This document shows positions 50,033-58,642 of a stretch of 64,000 nucleotides of DNA, piece after piece. The notes under the pieces are model-generated. The model worked only from the letters and a program-made list of their open reading frames with translations, was not told the origin of the DNA and made no database searches. The position numbers and the translations under genes are program-made. The number at the start of each line of letters is the position of its first letter. The stretch's first letter is position 1. The stretch covers positions 1 through 64,000 of IMG/VR virus record IMGVR_UViG_3300017917_003093. One strand, given 5' to 3'. Origin of the DNA: a virus.

Positions 50033-51193
50033 ATGTACTCGACCCAGGCTTATGTTTACCAACAAATCACACAAGTGTTGCTCATGGACACTGGTGCGGG
50101 CGAAACTTTTATCTATAGGTATGATCCTGTGTACGCAAAACGCTTGACTATAAACAAAGGTGTTGACAATGTGTTGTTGTTTGAGTTTATCAATCAGCAA
50201 GAAAAGCCAGTGAACATCACCGGTAGTACTTTTGTTTTCCGTGTGATTGACACCGAAAGCAACAAGATCTTGATACAAGAACCCATGGTCACGCTGAATG
50301 CGCCCACAGGTCGGGCTAAGGTCACATTGACCAGCGAACAACTGCTGGAAGTGTTGGCACAGCCTGCCAACTACAGCATCAGCAGGACCAGCGGCAATCT
50401 AACCGAAGCTGTGTTTGTTGATGCGCAAGCAGGTGCTCGGGCACCAGTGGACATCGTGGATTCAGTGTTGCCACAGCATGTGCCCAGCAGTCCTCTTACC
50501 ATACCTACTACCAAACTTTCGGCCCAGATCAGCGTGGAAGGATCTGGTTATGAAAATTGGCCAGCCAGTCCTTATTGGGCCGGCAACCCTAATGGCGGCA
50601 GCTATTGGAACAGCTATTTGAATCCACAGTATTTCAGCAGTTTTATTGAACCCAGAAACTCTGTGACCACGGTGCAGATGGATCTAGTGGGCTACACCGG
50701 GACCATCAAGTTCCAGGCCGCAGAAAACTATCAGAGTATTTGGTACAATGTCACAGAAAGCGTGACTTATCTCAACAAAACAGGAACCATACATTGGAAC
50801 GTGATTGGATGGTATCCTATAATCCGTGCCTGTTTTGATAGCAGTTTGTTCTCAGTGCCAAACTACCCTACCCCATCGCCGGCATCGGCCTATGCTGTGT
50901 GCAATGACGGAGTGGTTACCAGCATTATTATGAACAACAACGGCACAGGTTATCTGGCACCGCCCAAAATCAACATTGTGGGCACCGGATCTGGTGCCAC
51001 AGCCGAAGCCATATGGGATCCGGCCACAGGGTCTATATCTGGAATCACTGTGACCAATGGTGGTTCTGGTTATTGGCGGGTACCAAACGCCATGGTCAGC
51101 GGTTCGGGCGGTACCTATCCGGTAGCCCCACAAAATCAAGGTGCTGTGGTTATCATCAGCACCGGTTACGTAGAAAATCTCTTATACCGATAA
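50033..51193 (+). CDS. Fibre/baseplate protein with BppU-like N-terminal domain
   Basis: 386 residues. Residues about 35-125 (KGVDNVLLFEFINQQEKPVNI ... FVFRVIDTE ... NAPTGRAKVTLTSEQLL) match the N-terminal domain of BppU-type baseplate proteins. A beta-rich middle follows with WYNVTESVTYLNKTG. The C-terminal 100 residues hold two repeat-like units of the form NNGTGYLAPPKINIVGTGSG and TNGGSGYWRVP, common in phage and surface adhesins. It is a likely receptor-binding or distal tail part. Late promoted and predicted leaderless. Confidence 0.68.
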   Translation: MYSTQAYVYQQITQVLLMDTGAGETFIYRYDPVYAKRLTINKGVDNVLLFEFINQQEKPVNITGSTFVFRVIDTESNKILIQEPMVTLNAPTGRAKVTLTSEQLLEVLAQPANYSISRTSGNLTEAVFVDAQAGARAPVDIVDSVLPQHVPSSPLTIPTTKLSAQISVEGSGYENWPASPYWAGNPNGGSYWNSYLNPQYFSSFIEPRNSVTTVQMDLVGYTGTIKFQAAENYQSIWYNVTESVTYLNKTGTIHWNVIGWYPIIRACFDSSLFSVPNYPTPSPASAYAVCNDGVVTSIIMNNNGTGYLAPPKINIVGTGSGATAEAIWDPATGSISGITVTNGGSGYWRVPNAMVSGSGGTYPVAPQNQGAVVIISTGYVENLLYR

Positions 51194-51196
51194 CGA

Positions 51197-51225
51197 TTGA
51201 TCATACTCAAAAATCATGTTACAAT
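51197..51225 (+). promoter_or_regulatory. Sigma70-like extended -10 promoter, leaderless
   Basis: TTGATC (51197-51202), 17-bp spacer, TGT + TACAAT (51220-51225). The ATG at 51231 follows after 5 nt. Confidence 0.72.
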
Positions 51226-51230
51226 ACAGC

Positions 51231-52223
51231 ATGATTGATGTGACTTCCTATCTGCCCAGCAAACACAAAAGCACCACTTCGGGCTGGATCAGTTTCAATG
51301 CTGTGTGTTGTGTACACAACGGCGAAAGCCAGGATCGTCGACAGCGCGGTGGTATCAAGCCAGCAGAAGATGGATCTTGGAGTTATCATTGTTTCAACTG
51401 TGGATTCACTGCCAGCTTTATCATGGGTCGTAATCTTACCTTTAAAGCTCGCAGACTGTTGGAATGGATGAATGTGCCTGCAGAAGAAATCGAACGCATC
51501 AATCTTGAAAGTCTTCGCCACAAGAACGTGCAGGGCATACTGCAAGATCGTCAGCAACTGATGCAAAAGTTGGGCGCCATAGAGTTTGAGGATCGTGATC
51601 TGCCCAGCCGATGCCAGCCCATAGATCCTACCAACGGACTAGGTTATGCCGGCAACGACAACGCTATGCAATATCTGCGTGAACGTTGTGTGCCTATGGA
51701 TTATCCTTATCTGTATCGCCCCATGCCACGTCCTGGTATCATAATACCGTTCACACACGACGGGCAGGTAGTGGGTCATACCATGCGGTTCCTGGATGAT
51801 CGTACTCCCCGATACATACATGACACACAACCGGGTTATGTGTTCGGCACAGATCTGCAACATGCTGGCTGGCAACATGCGATCGTGGTCGAGGGAGTGT
51901 TTGACGCACTCAGTATCTCGGGCCTGGCAGTGTTGCATGCTGAAATCAACGACACACAGGCACGCTTGATACGCAGCCTGGGACGTGAAATAACTGTGGT
52001 TCCAGATCAGGATGAGGCTGGCATGAAGTTAGTGGATCGTGCTGTGGAACTGGGCTGGGCAGTGAGCATGCCAGACTGGCCCGCAGATGTCAAAGATGTC
52101 AATGATGCTGTGATTCGTTGGGGTAGATTGGCCACTTTGATAACTATCATGCAGGCTCGAGAAACCAGTAAAATCAAAATAGAATTGAGGAAGAAACAAC
52201 TTGTTAAAAGACTACGGACTTGA
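51231..52223 (+). CDS. 61: DNA primase gp61-like (zinc ribbon + Toprim)
   Basis: 330 residues. A zinc-ribbon (C26-C27-x-H29 and C54-FN-C57 in YHCFNCGF) is followed by the Toprim core: VVEGVFDAL with Glu221 and VVPDQDEAG with Asp259 and Asp261. This is the T4 gp61/DnaG-type primase that makes RNA primers for lagging-strand synthesis with helicase gp41. The ATG at 51231 is chosen because it lies right after the promoter; an ATG at 51216 falls within the -10 region. It overlaps the helicase start by 23 bp. Confidence 0.88.
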   Translation: MIDVTSYLPSKHKSTTSGWISFNAVCCVHNGESQDRRQRGGIKPAEDGSWSYHCFNCGFTASFIMGRNLTFKARRLLEWMNVPAEEIERINLESLRHKNVQGILQDRQQLMQKLGAIEFEDRDLPSRCQPIDPTNGLGYAGNDNAMQYLRERCVPMDYPYLYRPMPRPGIIIPFTHDGQVVGHTMRFLDDRTPRYIHDTQPGYVFGTDLQHAGWQHAIVVEGVFDALSISGLAVLHAEINDTQARLIRSLGREITVVPDQDEAGMKLVDRAVELGWAVSMPDWPADVKDVNDAVIRWGRLATLITIMQARETSKIKIELRKKQLVKRLRT

Positions 52224-53610
52224 TGTCCAAAAACTATTCTTAGAAATGATGTTGCAAGACGCAGAGAGCTATGTGCGTGTGCAGAACATCTACAATCCAG
52301 AAAACTTTGATCGTAGCCTGAGACCTGCGGCCCAGTTTATTGCTGAACACAGCGACGAACACAAGACCTTGCCCACAGCTGAACAGATTCGGGCAGCCAC
52401 AGGTGTTGCCTTGAATCATATCCCAGACTTGAACGAAGGACACTTTGAATGGTTTATGGATGAGTTTGAAGGTTTTACTCGCAGACAGGAACTGGAACGT
52501 GCTATCCTTAAATCCGCAGACTTGTTGGAAAAGGGAGAGTATGATCCTGTGGAGAAACTGATCAAGGATGCTGTACAGATATCATTGACCAAGGACATGG
52601 GCACAGACTACTGGGCCGATCCAAGATTCAGGATCAACAAATATTTTAACTCAGGCGGACAAGTATCAACTGGTTGGCCACAGATGGACAAGATTTTATA
52701 CGGTGGTTTCAGCCGTGGCGAACTGAATATTTTCGCAGGCGGGTCAGGATCTGGTAAGAGTCTTGTGATGATGAACATAGCCTTGTCGTGGTTGCAGGCC
52801 GGACTTTCAGGCGTGTATGTGAGTTTGGAACTTAGTGAAGAGCTTTGTGCCCTAAGAACTGATGCTATGTTATCAGGTATGAGCACCAAAGAGATCCGCA
52901 AGGACATAGATCAGACTGAACTCAAGGTCAAACTTGTGAGCAAAAAAGCCGGACAATATCGTATCAAAGCACTGCCAGCACAAAGCAACATCAACGACAT
53001 TAGAAGCTACATCAAAGAAGTACAGGTACAGACAGGACTCCGAGTAGACTTTGTCATGGTAGACTATCTAGACTTGCTGATGCCGGTATCGGCCAAGGTC
53101 AGTCCCAATGATCTATTCGTCAAAGACAAATATGTTTCAGAAGAACTGCGTAACTTGAGCAAAGAGCTCAATGTGCTCATGGTCACGGCTTCGCAGTTAA
53201 ATCGTAGTGCTGTAGAAGAAATCGAGTTTGACCACAGCCATATCTCGGGTGGTATTTCAAAAATCAACACAGCAGACAACGTGTTTGGTATCTTTACATC
53301 GCGTGCCATGCGTGAGCGTGGCAAGTATCAGATACAGTGTATGAAATCACGTAGTAGCACAGGTGTAGGTATGAAGATTGACTTGGACTACAACATCGAA
53401 ACCATGCGCATAACTGATCCGGGCGAAGACGCTGCGCCAGTCAACGGTTTCCGCAAGCCCGACATCTTGTCCAACATCAGAACACAAAGCCGCTTGAACT
53501 CGGAACCCGAGCCAGATGCTCCGGCAGAAGAAATGGAAACTGGCAAAATCACAGCCGACGTACAGAGCGCCAAACTCAAGCAGTTGTTGGGCAAAATAAA
53601 AACAACGTGA
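52201..53610 (+). CDS. 41: Replicative DnaB-type helicase gp41-like
   Basis: 469 residues (T4 gp41: 475), TTG start with GAGGAAG upstream. Residues 1-130 are the helical N-terminal domain; the RecA-type core has Walker A GGSGSGKS (180-187), VYVSLELSEELC, Walker B FVMVDY (284-289) and the ISGGISKINTADNV loop. It is the 5'-3' hexameric fork helicase that partners the primase encoded just upstream. A Pro/Glu-rich C-terminal tail ends in a basic helix. Confidence 0.93.
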   Translation: MLKDYGLDVQKLFLEMMLQDAESYVRVQNIYNPENFDRSLRPAAQFIAEHSDEHKTLPTAEQIRAATGVALNHIPDLNEGHFEWFMDEFEGFTRRQELERAILKSADLLEKGEYDPVEKLIKDAVQISLTKDMGTDYWADPRFRINKYFNSGGQVSTGWPQMDKILYGGFSRGELNIFAGGSGSGKSLVMMNIALSWLQAGLSGVYVSLELSEELCALRTDAMLSGMSTKEIRKDIDQTELKVKLVSKKAGQYRIKALPAQSNINDIRSYIKEVQVQTGLRVDFVMVDYLDLLMPVSAKVSPNDLFVKDKYVSEELRNLSKELNVLMVTASQLNRSAVEEIEFDHSHISGGISKINTADNVFGIFTSRAMRERGKYQIQCMKSRSSTGVGMKIDLDYNIETMRITDPGEDAAPVNGFRKPDILSNIRTQSRLNSEPEPDAPAEEMETGKITADVQSAKLKQLLGKIKTT

Positions 53611-54617
53611 TCAGTTATCAAGAAATAAGAGACGTCCACCTAGAAATATCCAGTCTCTGCAACGCCAGTTGTCCATGGTGCCCCAGGACTTTTTGGGGCT
53701 ATCCCTACAACGGCGGCTATCCTGAAACCAATCTTTCTTTGGTGCAAGCTCAGCAAATCTTCCAACCCGAGTTTTTGCAACAGTTGACCAGCATACGCAT
53801 CAACGGCAACTTTGGCGACATCGTGATGAATCCTCAAGGCCCCGACATCGTTGATTATTTTTTCTCACAAAACCCAGATCTGTATGTGAGCATCAGCACC
53901 AATGGCGGCGCCAGAGACAAGAAGTTTTGGACACAGTTGGCCCAGACTCCGGTCACGGTGTTGTTTTGTTTGGATGGCCTGGAAGATACACATCATCTTT
54001 ATCGCCAAAACACAGTGTGGAAAACCGTGATACGCAACGCAGAAATCTTTATTGAAGCAGGCGGTCGAGCGATTTGGAAAATGATCAAGTTTGATCACAA
54101 CCAGCATCAGATTCTGGAGTGCGCCCAACTGAGTCGGCGCATGGGATTTGCGGATTTTCAGCTGATTGACGAAGGGCGCAACACTGCTCCAGTGTTTGAT
54201 CAGCACGGACAGTTGACCCATGTGTTGGGCAACTATACCGGAGAAAAAGAATTTGAAGTTTTGATATATCGCAAAAAAAATGACGAAATTTTGCTGGAAG
54301 ATATTGTGGCAGATCGCCGCCCTGCTCAAAGAATAGAGTGCGAAACACAAAAACTAAGATCCATTTATATTTCGGCCACTGGTGATGTGAGCCCGTGTTG
54401 CTACACTGGATTTTATCCTCGTAGCTATGGGCACGGACAATACCATCAAGCTGCCAATGCCCAACTGGTTCCTTTGATGGTAAAAAACAATGCGCTGGAA
54501 TATTCTTTGCAAGACTGCATACAATGGTTCAAATCCGTGGAAAAATCCTGGAAAATATCGGAATATCAACAGGGCCGTCTAGTAATATGTGATGACAACT
54601 GTGGCCAAAAACAATAA
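53607..54617 (+). CDS. Radical SAM enzyme with C-terminal SPASM-like cysteines
   Basis: 336 residues, GTG start overlapping the helicase stop (GTGA). The cluster motif CNASCPWC is at 18-25; IRINGNFGDIVMNP follows as the SAM-contact strand, and LFCLDGLED is motif-like for the later barrel. C-terminal cysteines (ECETQ, SPCCYTGF, ICDDNCG with C328 and C332) fit an auxiliary Fe-S cluster domain, unlike the two N-terminal-twitch copies in this window. The substrate is unknown. Its TAA stop lies in a late box. Confidence 0.82.
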   Translation: MISYQEIRDVHLEISSLCNASCPWCPRTFWGYPYNGGYPETNLSLVQAQQIFQPEFLQQLTSIRINGNFGDIVMNPQGPDIVDYFFSQNPDLYVSISTNGGARDKKFWTQLAQTPVTVLFCLDGLEDTHHLYRQNTVWKTVIRNAEIFIEAGGRAIWKMIKFDHNQHQILECAQLSRRMGFADFQLIDEGRNTAPVFDQHGQLTHVLGNYTGEKEFEVLIYRKKNDEILLEDIVADRRPAQRIECETQKLRSIYISATGDVSPCCYTGFYPRSYGHGQYHQAANAQLVPLMVKNNALEYSLQDCIQWFKSVEKSWKISEYQQGRLVICDDNCGQKQ

Positions 54618-54620
54618 ATA
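54614..54620 (+). promoter_or_regulatory. Late promoter box ATAAATA
   Basis: Contains the TAA stop (54615-54617) of the radical SAM gene; 21 nt before the ATG at 54642, with AAAGG between. Confidence 0.6.
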
Positions 54621-54641
54621 ATACAAAGGTCACAAATCATC

Positions 54642-54890
54642 ATGCAAAAGAAAACACGCAGTCTACTAGAAGAATTAGACGAGATGTATGTACAACGTGA
54701 TTCACGTTTGGTCATTGAAAATCGCGCTTCTAATATCATTGCCAGTGCTATACGTCTGCTAGAACAGATTGATGCTACCTATCCGGCTGAACAGGCAGAA
54801 AATCTCAAACGCAAGTTGTTGAATGCCATCAACCAACGTGACCCCGGTAAATTCACCCGAACCGTGAGACGCACAGATGCAAATTCATGA
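54642..54890 (+). CDS. Small helical protein, unknown
   Basis: 82 residues, highly charged: LLEELDEMYVQRDSRLVIENRAS, IRLLEQIDATYPAEQAENLKR and a basic tail with FTRTVRRTD. Predicted to be mostly helical. No family recognised. It overlaps the next gene by 14 bp, so they are co-translated; late expression suggests an assembly role. Confidence 0.55.
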   Translation: MQKKTRSLLEELDEMYVQRDSRLVIENRASNIIASAIRLLEQIDATYPAEQAENLKRKLLNAINQRDPGKFTRTVRRTDANS

Positions 54891-55950
54891 CATCACTAAA
54901 CCCCAGATAAATGAAGGGTTAGGAGATTTTATCAAGTCGGCCCAGCGACAAAGACAGATAAACAAAATAGCCGACACATCATACAAGGCCTGGAAACAGT
55001 ATGAAAAAACCTTGTTACAAGCCAATCCCGATGCACGAGCAGATGGCATGTATGAGCAAGCATTATTGGCCTTTGTGACTAAAAATCTCTTGGGCGGACA
55101 ATATCTACCCAACGTTATAAACAAACAACAAATACAAGCTCTGGTCAAACAACTCAGTAGCGGGGGAAAAATAAGTGAAGCCAAACCGTTTGCTGTAACT
55201 GGAGCTGCCAATCCTGGGGCACCCACAGCTGCCGAGCGTGCAAAACTGCAACAAATGATAGCGGCCAAAACACAGGCCCAACAACCGGTCGCCGCACCTG
55301 TTGCTAAAAAAACTGTCGCACCTGCCTCTAAAACTTCTGCGCCTATTACCTCCAAAGCATTTGGCTCCATGGTAAAAGACCTTTCCACATCTCAACCAGT
55401 TGGTCCAAAAACCAGTAGCACAGGAGGAACTACCACAGTTACTCCAACAGGAACAGTGCATAAAGCAAGTGCAACCAATCCAAATATTGCTAAAGAACCA
55501 GCTCAACCTGTTGCCACTCCAACTGCACCGGCCGCACCTGCTCAACCCGTTGCTACACCTGCTCAACCCGCTGCTACACCTGCTCAACCCGCTGCTACAC
55601 CTGTTGCACAAAAACCAGTTACCCCCGCAAGTTTGTCTCCGCAACAGGAAAAAGATCTTTGGTTAAAACTGACTCAACAGGCAGCAGTGGCAACCACCAC
55701 AGCTCCCGGTACCGGAGTCAAACAGACTCCAGTTGCGGATACCGAAAAACAAAATGCATCTCCGGAATCCTCTGGCGACGCCAGATCATATGTGCAGTTA
55801 CTCAACGGAGCTGTTCCAGCAGAGACCATCCGAGGTCTGGCAGAGTTTGGAAATCAGTCCACTAAAAATCTCGGAACTCTAAAAGTCAACAGCACCGGAA
55901 ATCCAGTGGCTGATGCACTGTTGTTGATGGCCGGCTTCAAGGGTATCTGA
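54877..55950 (+). CDS. Pro/Ala/Thr-rich virion-block protein with 7-residue repeats
   Basis: 357 residues. Residues 1-105 are helical (GLGDFIKSAQRQRQINKIADT ... FVTKNLLGGQYLP); the N-terminal QINEGLG offers an INE protease-type site. Residues 115-275 are Ala/Pro/Thr/Gln-rich and contain tandem AQPxATP repeats; the C-terminal 65 residues (ARSYVQLLNGAVPAETIRGLAEF) are again folded. The protein looks like two domains joined by a flexible linker. Function unknown. Confidence 0.55.
   Translation: MQIHDITKPQINEGLGDFIKSAQRQRQINKIADTSYKAWKQYEKTLLQANPDARADGMYEQALLAFVTKNLLGGQYLPNVINKQQIQALVKQLSSGGKISEAKPFAVTGAANPGAPTAAERAKLQQMIAAKTQAQQPVAAPVAKKTVAPASKTSAPITSKAFGSMVKDLSTSQPVGPKTSSTGGTTTVTPTGTVHKASATNPNIAKEPAQPVATPTAPAAPAQPVATPAQPAATPAQPAATPVAQKPVTPASLSPQQEKDLWLKLTQQAAVATTTAPGTGVKQTPVADTEKQNASPESSGDARSYVQLLNGAVPAETIRGLAEFGNQSTKNLGTLKVNSTGNPVADALLLMAGFKGI
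55540..55602 (+). repeat. 21-bp tandem repeat, three copies
   Basis: Unit GCTCAACCCGYTGCTACACCT (encoding AQP[V/A]ATP) at 55540, 55561 and 55582; a degenerate copy lies at 55501-55521. Copies 2 and 3 are identical and copy 1 differs at one base, suggesting recent slippage. Confidence 0.9.
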
Positions 55951-57815
55951 TGAACATATTTGAAGGCGGCAATGTATTCAAAGACGACGAAGGTCGTAGT
56001 CTCACACAGCGTATCAATCAGACTGATGTGAAATCTACATTGGCCTGGTTGGAAGAACTGGTGCCAGGACTGGATCTACAAAACAACACCCTGGGCAGCA
56101 CCGGCATCAAAGCCACATCGGGCGACCTAGACATAGCAGTGGACACCGGCCAAGTCACCAAAGAGCAAATGGTGGCACAACTCACACGTTGGGCACAGAG
56201 TCATGGTTTCCGCCCAGAAGAATGGATACGCAAGTCGGGCACCGCTGTGCATTTCAAAACTCCTATCAATGGGCGACCTGATCTGGGATTTGTGCAGACT
56301 GATTTTATGTTTTTACAAAATGTGCCTTGGTCAAAGTTTGTGTTGGGTGCCATGCCTGCAGATTCAAAGTACAAAGGTCGTGAACGCAATATATTGATCA
56401 ACTCGATAGCCAAGAGTATGGGTTACAAACTCAACCAACTGGCCGGCATCGCAGATCGAGCCACCAACGAGATCATCACAGACGATCCGGACAAAGTAGC
56501 CAAACTGTTGCTGAATCGTACAGCCACACGCCAAGACCTAGCATCTGTAGAAACCATACTACAGGCTCTCAGCACTGATCCCAATCGCGAAGCCAAGCTG
56601 GCCGACTTCCGCGAACACATGCAACGCGAAGGTCTGCCTTTTTTAGAAAGCACAGAAGTGCAACAACCCATGTCTGATGTAAACTTCCTGGCTCGTCTAA
56701 GAGACCGCATAGTCAATCAAGGCATGGTGCCCATCATGGAGGCCGGCGGAGCCCGCATTGAGCATCTAGAAGATTTGGTGTTTGAGCGCGGCACACGTGG
56801 TGTCAAAGAAGCTCTTGACATCATTCAGCAGGCCGCAGAAGATACTCGCAAGACTACCACGGTGAAATGGGATGGCAAGCCCGCTATCATCTGGGGTCGT
56901 AAACCCACCGGAGAGTTTGTGCTCACAGACAAATCAGGATTTGGAGCCAAGGGCTACGATGGTTTGGCCACCAGCCCGGAACAAATAGCTCGTATCATGA
57001 GCATGCGCGGTGGAGAAAGATCAGGACTGATCGCTATCTATCAAAAACTGTTTCCCATGTTGCGTGCTGCCACGCCAGAAAACTTCCAAGGCTACATCCA
57101 AGGCGACTTGTTGTATACCGATACTCCTCCCGAAGTATCTGGTGCCTATGTGTTCAAGCCCAACTTTGTGGAATATCGTATTCCTGCGGCTAGCAAGCTG
57201 GGCGAGAGTATCGGCTCCAGTGAAGTAGGCATAGCCGCACACACTAGATATCTCAGCCAGGATTCAGCAGCTGAACCTTTGCGCAACGTAAATCTAGAAC
57301 CCGTGCCTGGATTATTGATAGTGGAACCCACTGTCAATGACATCAAGAATGTGGTGCCCAACAAAAAACTAATACAACAGTTGAAACAAGTTGTAAATCA
57401 AAATGCCGCGGCCATAGATGGTTTGTTTAATCCTGCCGATCTCCGAGCCGCACAACTTAGCGATCTGCCGCAGTTATGCAAACGCTATATCAACAGTCGT
57501 ATCATGAGCAACTATGACAATCTGTTGCCGGGCTTTGGCGAGTGGTTGAAGGCCAATGTCACGCCCAGGAAGTTTGCCAATCTGGTAGAATATCTACAAA
57601 GTCCTAGATCAAACATGGACGGAATAACTGCTGCTTTTACAGCGTTCTTATTGTTACACGAAATCAAGACCGATATGCTGGAACAACTAGATCGTCAACA
57701 GCCAGGACAAGAAGGCTGGGTCTTGGCCACTGATGCTGGTCGTGCCAAGTTGGTAAATCGCTTTGGATTCTCGGCCGGCAATCGTATCCTAAACAACCCA
57801 AATCTAGCTACCTAA
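55950..57815 (+). CDS. Nucleotidyltransferase fold fused to KxDG ligase-like (DUF6267-type) domain
   Basis: 621 residues. Residues 40-130 form a minimal nucleotidyltransferase: LGSTG at 48-52, SGDLDIAVD with Asp59 and Asp61, and QTDFMF with Asp118. From about residue 265, IEHLEDLVFERGTRGVKEAL leads to VKWDGKPAIIWG (K306, D308, G309), matching the KxDG nucleotide-binding motif of DNA/RNA ligases; GYIQGDLLYT (381-390) sits where motif III is expected and VFKPNFVEYRI follows. This second part resembles a family (DUF6267) conserved in T4-like aquatic phages. Ligase or end-repair chemistry is inference. MNIFEGG at the start offers an IFE protease-type site. Confidence 0.7.
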   Translation: MNIFEGGNVFKDDEGRSLTQRINQTDVKSTLAWLEELVPGLDLQNNTLGSTGIKATSGDLDIAVDTGQVTKEQMVAQLTRWAQSHGFRPEEWIRKSGTAVHFKTPINGRPDLGFVQTDFMFLQNVPWSKFVLGAMPADSKYKGRERNILINSIAKSMGYKLNQLAGIADRATNEIITDDPDKVAKLLLNRTATRQDLASVETILQALSTDPNREAKLADFREHMQREGLPFLESTEVQQPMSDVNFLARLRDRIVNQGMVPIMEAGGARIEHLEDLVFERGTRGVKEALDIIQQAAEDTRKTTTVKWDGKPAIIWGRKPTGEFVLTDKSGFGAKGYDGLATSPEQIARIMSMRGGERSGLIAIYQKLFPMLRAATPENFQGYIQGDLLYTDTPPEVSGAYVFKPNFVEYRIPAASKLGESIGSSEVGIAAHTRYLSQDSAAEPLRNVNLEPVPGLLIVEPTVNDIKNVVPNKKLIQQLKQVVNQNAAAIDGLFNPADLRAAQLSDLPQLCKRYINSRIMSNYDNLLPGFGEWLKANVTPRKFANLVEYLQSPRSNMDGITAAFTAFLLLHEIKTDMLEQLDRQQPGQEGWVLATDAGRAKLVNRFGFSAGNRILNNPNLAT

Positions 57816-57837
57816 CTCCTGATTTTTTGCCCAAAAG

Positions 57838-57844
57838 GTAAATA
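57838..57844 (+). promoter_or_regulatory. Late promoter box GTAAATA
   Basis: 40 nt before the ATG at 57885; this gene has a strong AAGGAG (57872-57877) and thus a conventional leader. Confidence 0.6.
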
Positions 57845-57884
57845 AAAGTAGGTCTTCAGTGACCATATATTAAGGAGAATCAAA

Positions 57885-58298
57885 ATGGCTTATATTACCC
57901 CCGTATCCGGCGGCGCACAACCAGTATTTGCAACCGACGTTCGCAATCCTGTAGCAGCTGGTGCTTCCACAGCAGCAACACCTGTAAACTTCCAAGGTCC
58001 TAAGTTAGACTTTTATCAAGTGACAGCCAACGTGTCTGTTGCTACACAGCAAGACGTGAACGAGTACGTTTCCAACGTTATTCAATCTTTGCAAAACACA
58101 TGTACAGTTGCAGTATATCAAGTTGATGGTGCTCAAATCAGCTTTGGTATTTTCCCAACTGGTGCATTTGGTGATTCCACAGCGAATCCTCCAACAACCG
58201 TTAACACTACCAACTTCTTGACAGCTGCCAACATCACCTACACAGGTTATCAGTTGGATTCTTGCACAAGCATTGGTTTCAAACTTGCAACATCATAA
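57885..58298 (+). CDS. Small abundant-type structural protein
   Basis: 137 residues with its own late promoter, AAGGAG and a terminator, as expected for a highly expressed virion subunit. The beta-rich sequence (LDFYQVTANVSVATQQDV, NTCTVAVYQVDGAQISFGI, AANITYTGYQLDSCTS) has no recognised family. Codon choice looks different from neighbours, with more GTT, AAC and ACA and few rare codons, consistent with high expression. A capsid decoration or major minor-capsid protein is a guess. Confidence 0.6.
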   Translation: MAYITPVSGGAQPVFATDVRNPVAAGASTAATPVNFQGPKLDFYQVTANVSVATQQDVNEYVSNVIQSLQNTCTVAVYQVDGAQISFGIFPTGAFGDSTANPPTTVNTTNFLTAANITYTGYQLDSCTSIGFKLATS

Positions 58299-58318
58299 TC
58301 AAATCATATTTGATTGCA

Positions 58319-58343
58319 CAAAACCCGCCCAGGCGGGTTTTTT
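58319..58343 (+). terminator. Intrinsic terminator
   Basis: AAACCCGC pairs with GCGGGTTT around a short CCAG loop, followed by TTT and more T. It closes the small structural gene. Confidence 0.88.
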
Positions 58344-58344
58344 G

Positions 58345-58382
58345 TTGACTTTACAAACCATCAGGTTGTAGTATATTAAATA
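58345..58382 (+). promoter_or_regulatory. Sigma70-like promoter plus late box TTAAATA
   Basis: TTGACT (58345-58350), 18-bp spacer, TAGTAT (58369-58374), then TTAAATA (58376-58382) 5 nt before the ATG at 58388. Confidence 0.6.
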
Positions 58383-58387
58383 CACAC

Positions 58388-58642
58388 ATGCAGGTCAGCA
58401 AAATAACTGAAGTAACTATCTTTGAAAGCCCCGACGGCGGCCGCACTGTGTATGCTCGTAAATCAAACGATTCTCACAGAGAACTGCACTGGCAAGACCC
58501 CAATCTGCAACGCGAGCTCAAAGAGCTGGAAAGTCAAAAACGCTGGGTGGACATATTCCAAGCACGGCGAGACAATCCAGAACTGGATCGCCTGTGCGAG
58601 CAAGTGGAAATCCTGTATGAACTAGGACGCCCAACACCATGA
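58388..58642 (+). CDS. Small protein, unknown
   Basis: 84 residues: VTIFESPDGGRTVYARKS, HWQDPNLQRELKELESQKRW and LDRLCEQVEILYELG. The N-terminal half is beta, the C-terminal half helical. No family recognised. Predicted leaderless. ATGA overlap with the next gene. Confidence 0.55.
   Translation: MQVSKITEVTIFESPDGGRTVYARKSNDSHRELHWQDPNLQRELKELESQKRWVDIFQARRDNPELDRLCEQVEILYELGRPTP

Noticed and set aside
55540-55602. Tandem repeat as a CRISPR-like or replication iteron array
   Set aside because: The 21-bp unit is in frame and encodes AQPxATP within a Pro/Ala linker; it is a coding repeat.
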